The position numbers and the translations under genes were made by a program. The notes beneath the pieces were generated by a model. That model was given only the letters and a program-made list of their open reading frames with translations. It did not search any database and was not told where the DNA came from. This document shows, in pieces, positions 9,150-18,141 of a stretch of 64,000 nucleotides of DNA (positions within the stretch are counted from its first letter, which is position 1; every line of letters starts with the position of its first letter). Origin of the DNA: CAVORB01 sp963698495 (GTDB taxonomy: Bacteria > Pseudomonadota > Gammaproteobacteria > Chromatiales > Chromatiaceae); NCBI GenBank assembly GCA_963698495.1, contig CAVORB010000020.1:62001-126000 (forward strand), written 5' to 3'.

Positions 9150-10110
9150 GATCTCCGCCACGCTGGCCAGGCGCGTCGCCAGCAAATATTTCCCGCAAGC
9201 GCGACCCAACTCCGCGCGATTCTCCTTGGAGTTCATCCCGGCATCGGCAACAAACAGGGCACGACTCAATTTCCAACCACGAAGATCCGCCTTGATCTGT
9301 TCGACCGTCGTGACGTCCGTTGTCTTGCCCGGAAAGACCCAGCAACGAACCGGAAGCCCCTCGCGGGTCACCGCCAAGGCCACCACCACTTGAACCGCCC
9401 AACCGCCTTCCTTGGGTTTCCCCCATTGCCGTAATCCGCTCCCCAACTCCTCGCTCTCCTCGTCTTCCTCATCGACCGAGAACGAAGCCGTCGTGGTGTC
9501 GTAGAACACCAGATCCACATCCAGATTCAACAGATCGGCGGTGCGAAAAAACACCGCTTCCTCAACTTCACGCGCCTCGGCGTAGAGAAAATCCATCGCC
9601 TCGTACATCTGTCGCAGCAACAGTCCTTGACACGAGGGTAAGTAGACTTTCGATAGCCAGCGATCCCAAACGCCAGCTTAGACTCCGGTTCACACAACCG
9701 ATTCGCCGTCATCGCCAAGAGGGCTCGCTCGTACTCTGGCGCGCGCCTTTTCTTGCGCAGCTTCTCGCGCAGAATTTCCCCAATGCCCAGACGGTTCCAG
9801 AGGGCTTCGATGACCACCACCGGGCCAACCCGACCGTGCGGACCAGCTTGATATCCCCTGGCAAGGCGTTGTTCGCACACCCACCTTCTCCCTGCACGAG
9901 CCGATCAATGACCTCCAGATCACAAACCCGAGCGATGGACTTGCACAGACGAACCAGCTCATCGCGATCCAGCTGATCGGCGCGACCAAAATTGTGAACG
10001 ATCTGAGCTACTGGCTTGCGCGTCTCTGGATGGCGCTCGTTGTGCGCGAGTTGGTAATACTCGGTCACGCTGCCGTCTTTGTTCTTCCTGCGTGTGGTGC
10101 GTAGGTACAT
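9150..10110 (-). pseudogene. IS1634-like DDE transposase, frameshifted and 3'-truncated
   Basis: Three consecutive segments in different frames read as one transposase. The first (10110 down to about 9845) starts MYLRTTRRKNKDGS and contains VAQIVHNFGR. The second (about 9845-9625) has PVVVIEALWNRLGI and ALLAMTANRL. The third (about 9625-9150) has DLVFYDTTTASFSV (the first catalytic Asp of the DDE set), VFPGKTTDVTTVEQI and ALFVADAGMNSKEN. The frame changes fit one-base deletions near 9845 and 9625. The protein stops soon after GKYLLATRLASVAEI, well short of the C-terminal catalytic Glu region expected in this family, and I cannot find a matching terminal inverted repeat. It is an inactive remnant inserted between the DUF3179 gene and a small secreted-protein gene. 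Confidence 0.8.
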
Positions 10111-10186
10111 ACCTACGAATATACCGTGTACTACCCGACCGGGGCCTTTCAGGGACACGTCGATGGCGAGTACAGGGTTCGATAGG

Positions 10187-10222
10187 AAAAGGGCGGGGGT
10201 GCGCCGATTCCCACCCCCGCCC
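10187..10222 (-). terminator. rho-independent terminator of the small secreted repeat protein gene
   Basis: GGGCGGGGGTG (10191-10201) pairs perfectly over 11 bases with CACCCCCGCCC (10212-10222), with a ten-base loop. On the minus strand the stem is followed by TTTTCC (10190-10187). It lies 12 bases past the stop of the gene at 10234-10524. Confidence 0.85.
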
Positions 10223-10233
10223 CACTCGCTCCA

Positions 10234-10524
10234 TTAGAACCGCAGATCAGGGTTTCCGCCGAGACCCCTGTAAATGTCCGGGTCGTTACCGGTGTCGGTC
10301 GGGCCGCCGCGATCGGAGCTGAACAGATCGGGGTTGCCGTCCGCCCAGCCGTGGTAGCGGTCGACGCTGTCGCCGACGCCCGGCTGTACGCCGACGAAGT
10401 CTTCTGCGGTAGGGTGTTGCGTCGAGAGATCCGAGTTGCCCCGCTCGAGGCCGTGATAGATATCGCCGGCATTGGCGCTGGCGATGAATAGGCTGGCGGC
10501 GAGTGCGCTGATGATGGTCTTCAT
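10234..10524 (-). CDS. small secreted protein with GNPDL-type repeats
   Basis: 96 residues. Signal peptide MKTIISALAASLFIASANA, with cleavage expected before GDIYHG. The mature chain holds three spaced copies of an IYHG/YHGW/IYRG plus GN(P/S)DL unit: IYHGLERGNSDLS, YHGWADGNPDLFS and IYRGLGGNPDLRF. AGGAG lies eight bases before the ATG, an AT-rich leader lies upstream, and a strong terminator lies downstream, so it is a real single-gene unit. Similar short YxG..GNPDL proteins occur in gammaproteobacteria without assigned function; I do not recognise a biochemical role. Confidence 0.8.
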   Translation of the reverse strand: MKTIISALAASLFIASANAGDIYHGLERGNSDLSTQHPTAEDFVGVQPGVGDSVDRYHGWADGNPDLFSSDRGGPTDTGNDPDIYRGLGGNPDLRF

Positions 10525-10785
10525 AATCGTTTCTCCTGGGAGTGAGGTGTTTCGCTAAGGCCGTTTCCGGCGCTCAGCAGAAGATATGCATGAAAAATGC
10601 CAACCACATCATAAACATAAAAAATATTTTTTAAACAAAAGGTTGTATGTCTTGCACGCGACCGATCGAGCACCTCCGAGAGCCATTACCGGTTAACGGT
10701 CCATCGAAACGGACCCGGTTCGCTTCAACGTTCCGTTCAGTTCGGCTGCACGGCCAGGCTCTCCTCGTTCACGAGGTCCCGCATA
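10525..10785. promoter_or_regulatory. AT-rich divergent promoter region
   Basis: The stretch at about 10585-10645 is far richer in A and T than its surroundings (runs such as ATAAAAAATATTTTTT), typical of an upstream promoter or UP-element region. It separates the minus-strand repeat-protein gene from the plus-strand CAP-domain gene. I cannot place exact -35 and -10 boxes. Confidence 0.45.
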
Positions 10786-11358
10786 ATGATCCCGCCCATG
10801 CCTTCAACGGTCATCGCAGTCGCACTTCTCTCATCCGGAGTCACCCTGGCCGCGGACACCGGTACCGCACTGAGAAGCCACAACCAGGTGCGCGAGAACG
10901 TGAACGCCGGGTCGTATCGCGGGCAACCGGCCGCCCATCCTCCCCTTGCACCCTTGGGTTGGGACCGGGCACTCGCGGACCGGGCCAGGCGCCACGCGGA
11001 ACGATGCGTGTGGATGCACGGTGATGATCGGACGGACGAGGGCGAGAACCTGGCCTACTCCACCAAGCCGACCTTCGGCATCGGGGAGGCCGTGTTCCTC
11101 TGGGCGGAGGAGCGACAAGGCTACGATCATGCGTCGGGCGCCTGCGTCAGCGAGCCATGCGGTCACTACACCCAGCTGGTCTGGCGGGACACGCTAAGGG
11201 TCGGATGCGGACAGGCGCTGTGCACGCCGTTGCGACGCCGGAGCAGCCTACCCCTGGCCGCGGAGGCCGTCTTTCACGCGTGCCGTTACGCCCCCGCCGG
11301 CAACGTCCAGGGCGAGCGGCCCTATGCCGCCAAACGAGTGTCAGCTAAGGGTAATTGA
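10786..11358 (+). CDS. CAP (SCP/PR-1) domain secreted protein
   Basis: 190 residues with a short signal peptide (cleavage near TLAADT). The CAP-family core is clear: LRSHNQVREN at the start of the domain, LGWDRALADRARRHAERCVWMH, the GENLAY motif, WAEERQGYD, and the signature GHYTQLVWRDTLRVGCGQALC. The conserved His/Glu set that builds the CAP cavity is present, and paired cysteines suggest disulfides. Bacterial CAP proteins are extracellular and bind sterols, lipids or cell-wall material; the ligand here is unknown. The start at 10786 is preferred because GAGGT lies upstream; a second ATG is four codons in. Confidence 0.88.
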   Translation: MIPPMPSTVIAVALLSSGVTLAADTGTALRSHNQVRENVNAGSYRGQPAAHPPLAPLGWDRALADRARRHAERCVWMHGDDRTDEGENLAYSTKPTFGIGEAVFLWAEERQGYDHASGACVSEPCGHYTQLVWRDTLRVGCGQALCTPLRRRSSLPLAAEAVFHACRYAPAGNVQGERPYAAKRVSAKGN

Positions 11359-11501
11359 GCACGCTATAGTAATGAGTAAGGACGTTGCCGAGACCGCAAC
11401 AAGACGGTACCGGCCGAGCCAGGGACTCTCTCCAGCTTACGGGGGCAGGGACTGCCAGGTCTCCTGCCAGGTTAAATCGGAAGACCAGAGCGGAGGAGAG
11501 C

Positions 11502-13827
11502 ATGGAAGGCAGTCGAGCGTTTGTCCGTGCGGTATTGTTTTCATCCCTGGCGCTGGGCACGGCGGCTGCAGTCGGCCGAGATCCAGTTCCAAGACGTCAC
11601 TTCTCTGGCGGGTATCACCGCCACCGGCGAGACCTACGGCACCGGGTTCTTGGATGCTGACGGCGACGGCTATGCCGACATCTACGCCGACATGCACCAA
11701 TGGACCCCCGAAGTCTTCTATTTCAGTGCGCCAGGGGGACCCGTGGCCGCGGGCGGCCGGCAGTTCATCGATCTCGCGGATCAGGTATTGACCGGGACTG
11801 CCACCATTCCACCCGGCGGCCGGGAGGTCGACGGCAACTGGCACCCGGATACCCACAGCATGGAGTCCGCCGACTGGGACAACGACGGCGACAAGGACAT
11901 CATGGAGGTAACCGGCGCGGCCTTCATTTTCCCGCTATGGGAGAACGATGGCACCGGCACCTTTGACAACCGCGGCGGCGAGCTGGGTTTCAACTATCCC
12001 GAGACCTGGGCATCTCCGGGGCGTATGCCGGTCGGAGGACGCGCACCCCTCTTCTTCGACATGGCGCCGATGGATGGCCTGCTCGACGTACTCGTCATGT
12101 CCAGGGACAACTTCGTCGCGTACCGCACTCCTACCGCAATGTTCCGGCAGCGCACCGCGGCGAATGGGTCTCCGCTGTTCGTGATCGACGAGTCCACCGG
12201 CGTCGACCTCGCCAACGACGTCGCCTGCCACTACGGGGCGCTGGCGGAGCTGACGGGCGATGGGATTCAGGACGTCATCTGCTCCGATTCCGCCAAGGTG
12301 CAACGGGTTTGGGACGTCACTCGACTCCCCTTCCGCGAGCTGCGCGGCGTGATCGGCGATGCGCTCTACACGGCCACGCCATACGACCTCGCCGTTGGCG
12401 ACTTCAACGGCGACCTGCGAAGCGATCTGTTCGCGCCCGTCGCCTCGTCGGCGACGAACGTCGTGGGCACCGTCGATGGCCGCACGATTCACGGCTGGTT
12501 CAACGCAAGCATTCCGTTCGACGCCGGCTTCAACTTCTCTGCAGTCGGCGCCGTGACCTTCGAGTTCGATTGGTGGAGCGAGATCGACGAGATCTTCATC
12601 GGCGCGGCAGGTACGCACCCGTCATTGAGCAGTTATCAGCAGACCTTCCCCGGCCAACTGGTCGGGGGATTTCCCCGGCATATCCTGTTCACTTTGACGG
12701 CCGATCAGGCACAGGGCCTCGCAGCACGTAATCCGAGCGTAGCAAGGGGCGTCTACATCGGCGTGGTGAACGGCCAGTGGCGGGTGCGGCTGACGGGTAC
12801 CACAACATGGGAGGTCGGTATGCGCATCCGGGCCTCGACCTCGGTATCTCAGCTCAGCACGGTCGGAGGCGTTCGCCTCGGGCAGCCCACGACTGGATCG
12901 GCGAACCTGTTCCTGCAGAACGCAAGCCATCAGCTGGTCAACAGCTCGAATCTGATCCAAGTGGTAAACCGGTCTTGCGGCGCCGCGGCGGCGGGCGATC
13001 TGGACAACGACATGGATTTGGATGTCTACGTCGGATGCACGGGCATACTGTCGAACCTGGCTAACCTGGTCTACGAGAACCAGGGCGACGGCCGCTTGGT
13101 GCCGGTACCCCAAGCGGGCGGCGCAGAGGGCCAGATGCCCGAGGGCCGTCTCGACACGGTCAGCCTCGGCGACTTCGACAACGACGGCAGGCTCGATGTG
13201 CTGCTGGCCAACGGCCACCTGTACCGGCCCTTCTCCTACCCCGGTCGGATTCAGCTCTTCCGCAATACCGGGGCGAGCGGCAATCACTGGATCCAGGCCG
13301 ATCTCGAGGGCGTCACCTCCAACCGCGACGGCATCGGCGCCATCGTCTACGCCAGCACCCCCGACGGCAAGATCCAGCTGCGCGAGCAGGGCAACGGCGT
13401 ACACAAGAAGGCCCAGAACTTCCCGCGCATCCACTTCGGTCTGGCGCAGAACACCACGGTCAACCTCGAGGTGCATTGGCCGAGCGGCATCGTCGACAAC
13501 TTCAACGGCCTCGCCGCAGACCAGATCTACAACCTGGTGGAGGGCACTGGCGGTAGCGGCGGCTACGTGCTCAGCGCCGGCAATGTGACGGTGGACGAGG
13601 GTGCGGGGACGGCGGTGTTCACGGTCAATCTCTCACCCGCCCCGGGCTCTGGCCAATCCGTGGTGGTGAGCTACCAGACCCAGAATGGCAGCGCCGTTGC
13701 CGGCAGCGACTACACGACCACAGGCGGCCGGGAGACGGGGTTCAGGACGTCATCTGCTCCGATTCCGCCAAGGTACAGCGGGTGTGGGACGTCACCCGAC
13801 TGCCCTTCCGCGAGCTGCGCGGTGTGA
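11502..13827 (+). CDS. secreted FG-GAP / ASPIC-UnbV / Calx-beta protein, N-terminal copy (frameshifted)
   Basis: The ATG at 11502 follows GGAGGAGAG and encodes a signal peptide (MEGSRAFVRAVLFSSLALGT). A single extra base near 11573 throws the signal out of frame with the body, which then runs to 13827. The body has several calcium-type FG-GAP loops (DADGDGYAD, DWDNDGDKD, DLDNDMDLD, DFDNDGRLD), an ASPIC/UnbV domain ending in LEVHWPSGIVDNFNGLAADQ, and the beginning of a Calx-beta domain (VTVDEGAGTAVFTVNLSPAP). About 13724 the Calx-beta domain breaks off where a degenerate second copy of upstream sequence begins. Proteins of this type are large extracellular, Ca-dependent surface or adhesin-like proteins. 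The full gene should continue to 16551. Confidence 0.8.
12258..13732 (+). repeat. tandem duplication, first copy (1475-bp unit)
   Basis: This 1475-base unit is followed directly by a second, degraded copy. Identical landmarks such as GACGTCATCTGCTCCGATTC occur at 12271 and 13746. The first copy keeps an open frame throughout. Confidence 0.85.
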
Positions 13828-15229
13828 TCGGCGATGCGCTTTACACGGCCACGCCATACGACCTCGCCGTCGCCGACTTCAACGGCGACCTGCGAAGCGA
13901 CCTGTTCGCGCCCGTCGCCTCGTCGGCGACGAACGTCGTGGGCGCGGTCGATGGCCGCACCATTCACGGCTGGTTCAACGCAAGCATTCCCTTCGACGCC
14001 GGCTTCAACTTCTCTGCAGTAGGCGCCGTAACCTTCGAGTTCGATTGGTGGAGCGAGATCGACGAGATCTTCATCGGCGCGGCGGGTACACACCCGTAGT
14101 CGAGCAGCGATCAGCAGACCTACCGCGGCCAACTGGTCGGGGGATTTCCCCGGCATATGCTGTTCACGCTGACGGCCGATCAGGCACAGGGCCTCGCAGC
14201 ACGTAATCCGAGCGTAGCAAGGGGCGTCTACATCGGCGTGGTGAACGGACAATGGCTGGTGCGGCTGACGGGTACCGTCAACCTGGCCGAGGTCGACGTC
14301 CTCGCGCATGCGGGCGTCGATCTCCGCGTCTCAGCTCAGCGGCGGTCGGAGGCGTTCGCCTCGGGCAGCCCACGACTGGATCGGCGAACCTGTTCCTGCA
14401 GAACGCCAGCCAGTCAGCTGGTCACACAGCTCGGGTAACCTCTTCGATCCGAGTGGTAATATCCGGTCTTGCGGCGCCGCGGCGGCGGGCGATCTGGACA
14501 ACGACATGGACGTGGATGTGTACGTCGGATGCACGGGCATACTGTCAAACCTAGCCTAACCTCCGGTCTACGAGAACCAGGGCGACGGCACGCTTGGTGC
14601 CAGTACGCCAAGCGGCGCGGGGCAGCAGGGCCAGATGCCTGACGGGCGCGTCTCGACACGGTCAGCCTCGGTCGACTTCGACAACGACGGCAGGCTCGAC
14701 GTGCTGCTGCGCCAACGGCCACCTTTACCGCGCCCTTCTCCTACCCCGGTCGGCATGCAGCTCTTTCGCAACACCGGGGCGAGCGGCAACCACTGGATCC
14801 AGGCCGATCTCGAAGGCGTCACCTCCAACCGCGACGGCATCGGCGCCATCGTCTACGCCAGCACCCCCGACGGCAAGATCCAGCTGCGCGAGCAGGGCAA
14901 CGGCGTGCACAAGAAGGCCCAGAACTTCCCGCGCATCCACTTCGGTCTGGCGCAGAACATCACGGTCGACCTCGAGGTGCACTGGCCGAGCGGCATCGTC
15001 GACAACTTCAACGGCCTCGCCGCAGACCAGATCTACAACTTGGTGGAAGGCACCGGCGGTAGCGGCAGCTACGTGCTCAGCGCCGGCAATGTGACGGTGG
15101 ACGAGGGTGCGGGGACGGCGGTGTTCACGGTCAATCTCTCACCCGCCCCGGGCTCTGGTCAATCCGTGGTGGTCAGCTACCAGACGCAGAACGGCAGCGC
15201 CGTTGCCGGCAGCGACTACACGACCACAG
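13733..15229 (+). repeat. tandem duplication, second degraded copy
   Basis: The offset from the first copy is 1475 bases at the left end and 1506 by about 15211, so the copy has gained 31 net bases through scattered indels. It carries an in-frame TAG at 14098 and many small indels between about 14270 and 14760. After about 14760 it is nearly clean and reads straight into the rest of the gene. The junction near 13724-13738 lies inside the Calx-beta domain. Confidence 0.85.
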
Positions 15230-16551
15230 CCGGTACGCTGACCTATACCCAAGGGCAGACGCAGAAGACGGTCTCGGTGCCGATCATCAACGACACGCTG
15301 GCCGAGAGCACCGAGAGCTTCAGCCTGCAGCTCAGCAGTGCCGTGACCAACGCGGTGAGCGCCACGGCGAGCATCCTCGACAACGACGGCGGTTCCACCC
15401 TGCCCGCGTGCGGACAGCCGAGCTACGACAAGGCAACCGAGACGGCGGCCTTCATCTGGAACGACTGCGGCACCAACGACTGGCACGTGCGGGTCACCGC
15501 TGGCGGGCAGGTGGTCTCCTACCAGGGCACCCTCACCTCGGATCAGGGCTTCACCACCATGAGTCCCTTCTCCTTCGAGTCCAACGACGTGCTGCCGCCC
15601 AACTACGTGATGAATGTGGGCAACACCGGCCAGGACGGGCTCGACTTCAGCTTCCCGACTGGGGCCGCGGTGTGCTTCACCCTCGACAGTCCGGCCAACC
15701 TGCCGGTCTACGCCGGGTCCAATCGCATCGCGGTGGACAACGCGGTGAGCCTGCCCGACTTCGGGCCCTGCGACGGTGGGGGCACGCTACCAGCCTGTGG
15801 CGAGCCGAGCTACGACAAGGCCACCGAGTCAGCGATGTTCGTGTGGAACGACTGCGGCAGCGACAACTGGCACGTGCGGGTCACCGCCGGCGGGCAGACG
15901 CTCTCCTACCAGGGCACCCTGACCTCGGATCAGGGCTTCACCGCCATGACCGCCTTCTCCTACGAGGCCAACGACGTGCTGCCGCCGAACTATGTGATGA
16001 ATGTGGGCAACACTGGCCAGGACGGGCTCGACTTCAGCTTCTCGGCGGGGGCGGGTGTGTGCCTGACGCTCAACTCACCGAGCCTACCGATATACGCCGG
16101 CGCCAACCGGGTGCTGGTCGACAGCGCCGTAAGCCTGCCAGACTTCGGACCGTGCAACGGAGGCGGCACGCTGCCGGCATGCGGTGCACCGAGCTACGAC
16201 AAGGCCACCGAGACGGCGGCCTTCATCTGGAACGACTGCGGCACCAATGACTGGCACGTGCGGGTCACCGCCGGCGGGCAGGTCGTCTCCTACCAGGGCA
16301 CCCTGACCTCGGATCAGGCCTTCGCCAGCCTCGCCGCCTTCTCCTACGAGGCCAACGACGTGCTGCCGCCCGACTACGTCATGAACGTCGGCAACACCGG
16401 CCAGGACGGGCTGGATTTCGCCGTCCAGTCCGGGGCCGAGGCCTGCTTCACCCTGGATGCGCCGAGCCTGCCGGTGTACGCAGGGTCCAACCGGGTCACC
16501 GTCGGCAATACGGTCAGCTCGGTTGACTACGGCCCCTGCACGCCGCTGTAA
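14635..16551 (+). CDS. C-terminal part of the FG-GAP/UnbV/Calx-beta secreted protein with three repeats
   Basis: Continuous open frame that carries the last FG-GAP loop (DFDNDGRLD), a second ASPIC/UnbV domain, a complete Calx-beta domain (VTVDEGAGTAVF through STESFSLQLSSAV and SILDNDGG) and three tandem C-terminal repeats to the stop at 16551. There is no convincing ribosome-binding site at 14635, so this is most likely the tail of the protein begun at 11502, separated by the degenerate duplication. If the duplication were collapsed and the signal-peptide frameshift repaired, a single exported protein of roughly 1200 residues would result. A hairpin terminator follows. Whether it is a pseudogene or a misassembled intact gene is open. 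Confidence 0.75.
   Translation: MPDGRVSTRSASVDFDNDGRLDVLLRQRPPLPRPSPTPVGMQLFRNTGASGNHWIQADLEGVTSNRDGIGAIVYASTPDGKIQLREQGNGVHKKAQNFPRIHFGLAQNITVDLEVHWPSGIVDNFNGLAADQIYNLVEGTGGSGSYVLSAGNVTVDEGAGTAVFTVNLSPAPGSGQSVVVSYQTQNGSAVAGSDYTTTAGTLTYTQGQTQKTVSVPIINDTLAESTESFSLQLSSAVTNAVSATASILDNDGGSTLPACGQPSYDKATETAAFIWNDCGTNDWHVRVTAGGQVVSYQGTLTSDQGFTTMSPFSFESNDVLPPNYVMNVGNTGQDGLDFSFPTGAAVCFTLDSPANLPVYAGSNRIAVDNAVSLPDFGPCDGGGTLPACGEPSYDKATESAMFVWNDCGSDNWHVRVTAGGQTLSYQGTLTSDQGFTAMTAFSYEANDVLPPNYVMNVGNTGQDGLDFSFSAGAGVCLTLNSPSLPIYAGANRVLVDSAVSLPDFGPCNGGGTLPACGAPSYDKATETAAFIWNDCGTNDWHVRVTAGGQVVSYQGTLTSDQAFASLAAFSYEANDVLPPDYVMNVGNTGQDGLDFAVQSGAEACFTLDAPSLPVYAGSNRVTVGNTVSSVDYGPCTPL
15400..16548 (+). repeat. three tandem ~128-residue coding repeats
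   Basis: Units at 15400-15786, 15787-16170 and 16171-16548. Each begins LPACG.PSYDKATE, then has the WNDCG and WHVRVTAGGQ motifs, YQGTLTSDQ, NDVLPP.YVMNVGNTGQDG, a Cys near C(F/L)TL, and ends near VDYGPC or LPDFGPC. Four Cys per unit sit at fixed positions, suggesting two disulfides in each extracellular domain. Confidence 0.9.
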
Positions 16552-16563
16552 GCCCCACGCCAG

Positions 16564-16587
16564 CAGCCCGCGCAGCAGCGCGGGCTG
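16564..16587 (+). terminator. hairpin terminator after the repeat protein
   Basis: CAGCCCGCG (16564-16572) pairs with CGCGGGCTG (16579-16587) around the loop CAGCAG, 13 bases past the stop. There is no U-tract, so it may need Rho or act as an mRNA-stabilising end. Confidence 0.6.
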
Positions 16588-16881
16588 GCGCGGGACCACA
16601 GATCCCGAGCCGGGCGCCATCCGAACGGGAGAGGGGCAGCTCGGCATTCGCCGTTCCGCGGCGCGTTCGGCGGTTTCGATCTCCTGACTCCCCAAGCGTA
16701 CCGCTTCCCTGAACGTCCGGGTTTGGCCGGATTGATCCCGCGATTGCTCAGACACGCCAACATTCGCAGCTGTCTGCTCGAGTTGGCGTACGGTAAAGCG
16801 ATCCGCCATCTCTGGGGCAGATGGACTGGACAGGGAAAACGGGGAAATCACAGTGAACGCCGCAGATGACGTCGCCTGCAC
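16588..16881. other. intergenic region
   Basis: No convincing gene or RNA. Short open frames here have shadow composition. It is flanked by the repeat protein terminator and the convergent end of a small hypothetical gene. Confidence 0.4.
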
Positions 16882-17109
16882 TCAGCGCTTACGGGCCTCA
16901 TGGGCCTCCAGCAAGGAGCGCACGCGAATCCTGATGTAAGCGGAAACGGCGCGGCGATCATCGCCCTTGGAAAGGCGCTGCGCCATTTGCCAGGCGTCCG
17001 GTCGCACCGTTCCGGACTCGATCTCACGCTTGGCCACGGCATAGAGAGCATCTTCCAACCTGACGCTGCCGGACGCCCCGGAACCGACCATGCCTCCCCC
17101 TCGTTTCAT
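16882..17109 (-). CDS. small hypothetical protein
   Basis: 75 residues from the ATG at 17109, chosen because GGAGG stands eight bases upstream. The chain has a Gly-rich start and then an amphipathic helical body (ALYAVAKREIESGTVRPDAW, then QRLSKGDDRRAVSAYI and a basic C-terminus RVRSLLEAHEARKR). Amino-acid composition is that of a real soluble helical protein, and codon use is GC3-rich. I do not recognise the family; a small DNA- or RNA-binding or regulatory role would be a guess. It stands alone, between two stretches without clear genes. Confidence 0.5.
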   Translation of the reverse strand: MKRGGGMVGSGASGSVRLEDALYAVAKREIESGTVRPDAWQMAQRLSKGDDRRAVSAYIRIRVRSLLEAHEARKR

Positions 17110-17495
17110 CCTCCGCCGCCTCCACGACCCCTTGATGGAACGGGCTCGGGATCTCATCCCATCCAGCGCCCATCGCCCGCGGTTACGTCTGTAGACTACC
17201 CCGGCCTTCCCAACGCCGTCTGCTCAATGCCGCACCGGTAATCTTAGCGCCAAGCAGGGCTCAGCCGTAACGCGCCGTTTGCACGATTTCTGGGCTGTGT
17301 TTTGCCTGCCTCGCTTCAGGCGAGCAGCGCAGGTCAGCATGGGGAGTTTGCGACGAGATCATGTCTGGATGGAAGGCATCGGGTGACGCGCCGGAACGGA
17401 GCGCCCAAACAGGATCTCCATTCGCGAAGAAGATTCCGGCGGGTCAGGTCGTCATCGTCCGTCCCCATCACCCCAGCGAGCGCCGAGACCAAATT
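17110..17495. other. intergenic region
   Basis: About 390 bases between two minus-strand small genes. I see no ORF with good composition, no tRNA and no strong hairpin. Confidence 0.4.
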
Positions 17496-17726
17496 CTACA
17501 TCCCATGTAGCAGTAGCCGTTTCGTCCCCTCATCGAGCGTTTCGGCCCGGACCATTCGCAGCAGGGTTTCCTTGGGCACGTCCCCATACTTCTCATGGTA
17601 ACAACCGATGATGAGCGCGAGGGGGCGCGCGACTTCGGCGAGTTCCTGCTTGGTGGTCTTGTCGATCAACTCGTCCGCAAGGCGGCTGCAGGCAGTGAAA
17701 TCTCCCGGGTCGCTCATGGAGTTCAA
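17496..17726 (-). CDS. small hypothetical protein
   Basis: 76 residues (or 73 from the second Met). It is all-helical, with balanced charge: DFTACSRLADELIDKTTKQE, then LIIGCYHEKYGDVPKETLLR and a C-terminal TLDEGTKRLLLHGM. The composition argues for a real cytosolic protein, but I recognise no domain. No operon partner: the nearest same-strand gene is 390 bases away. Codon use is slightly less GC-rich than the 3-8 kb genes. Confidence 0.55.
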   Translation of the reverse strand: MNSMSDPGDFTACSRLADELIDKTTKQELAEVARPLALIIGCYHEKYGDVPKETLLRMVRAETLDEGTKRLLLHGM

Positions 17727-18141
17727 TCCTACCTGAATTGCGTGAGCAGGCGCTCTGTCTGGTCACCGGCGAAGACAACCCAGTCTGCATAGCGGGACAG
17801 CGCGAGCCAAAGCATGACGCAGCGGGCGCGGTCCCGAAGGCCTGGGTGGTGGCCGGCGCCGAACCCTTCACAAACAGCATCCTCGGTCGGATAGCAACGC
17901 TCATCCGGGCCGCGCTTCGTGCGAGAACACAGACGCCAGGAGAGACCGCACGGCATTTTCCGCCAGGGTCGGATCAGCCCCCGAGAGTTGGCTTCGATTC
18001 CGATAACGCGTTCGCAGTCGCGCTAGATCTAAGCGAATAGGCTCTCGACACAACAGGCGGTCTTCTCAACGCGCGAGCCGATGTTTGGCTCGAAGGTTCG
18101 CGCGCCCCATACGGAAGCCCATCCCCGAAAAGGGTCGATCG
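17727..18141. other. intergenic region
   Basis: About 415 bases with only arginine- or serine-rich shadow frames. It contains the promoters for the flanking divergent genes, but no motif is clear enough to place. Confidence 0.4.
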
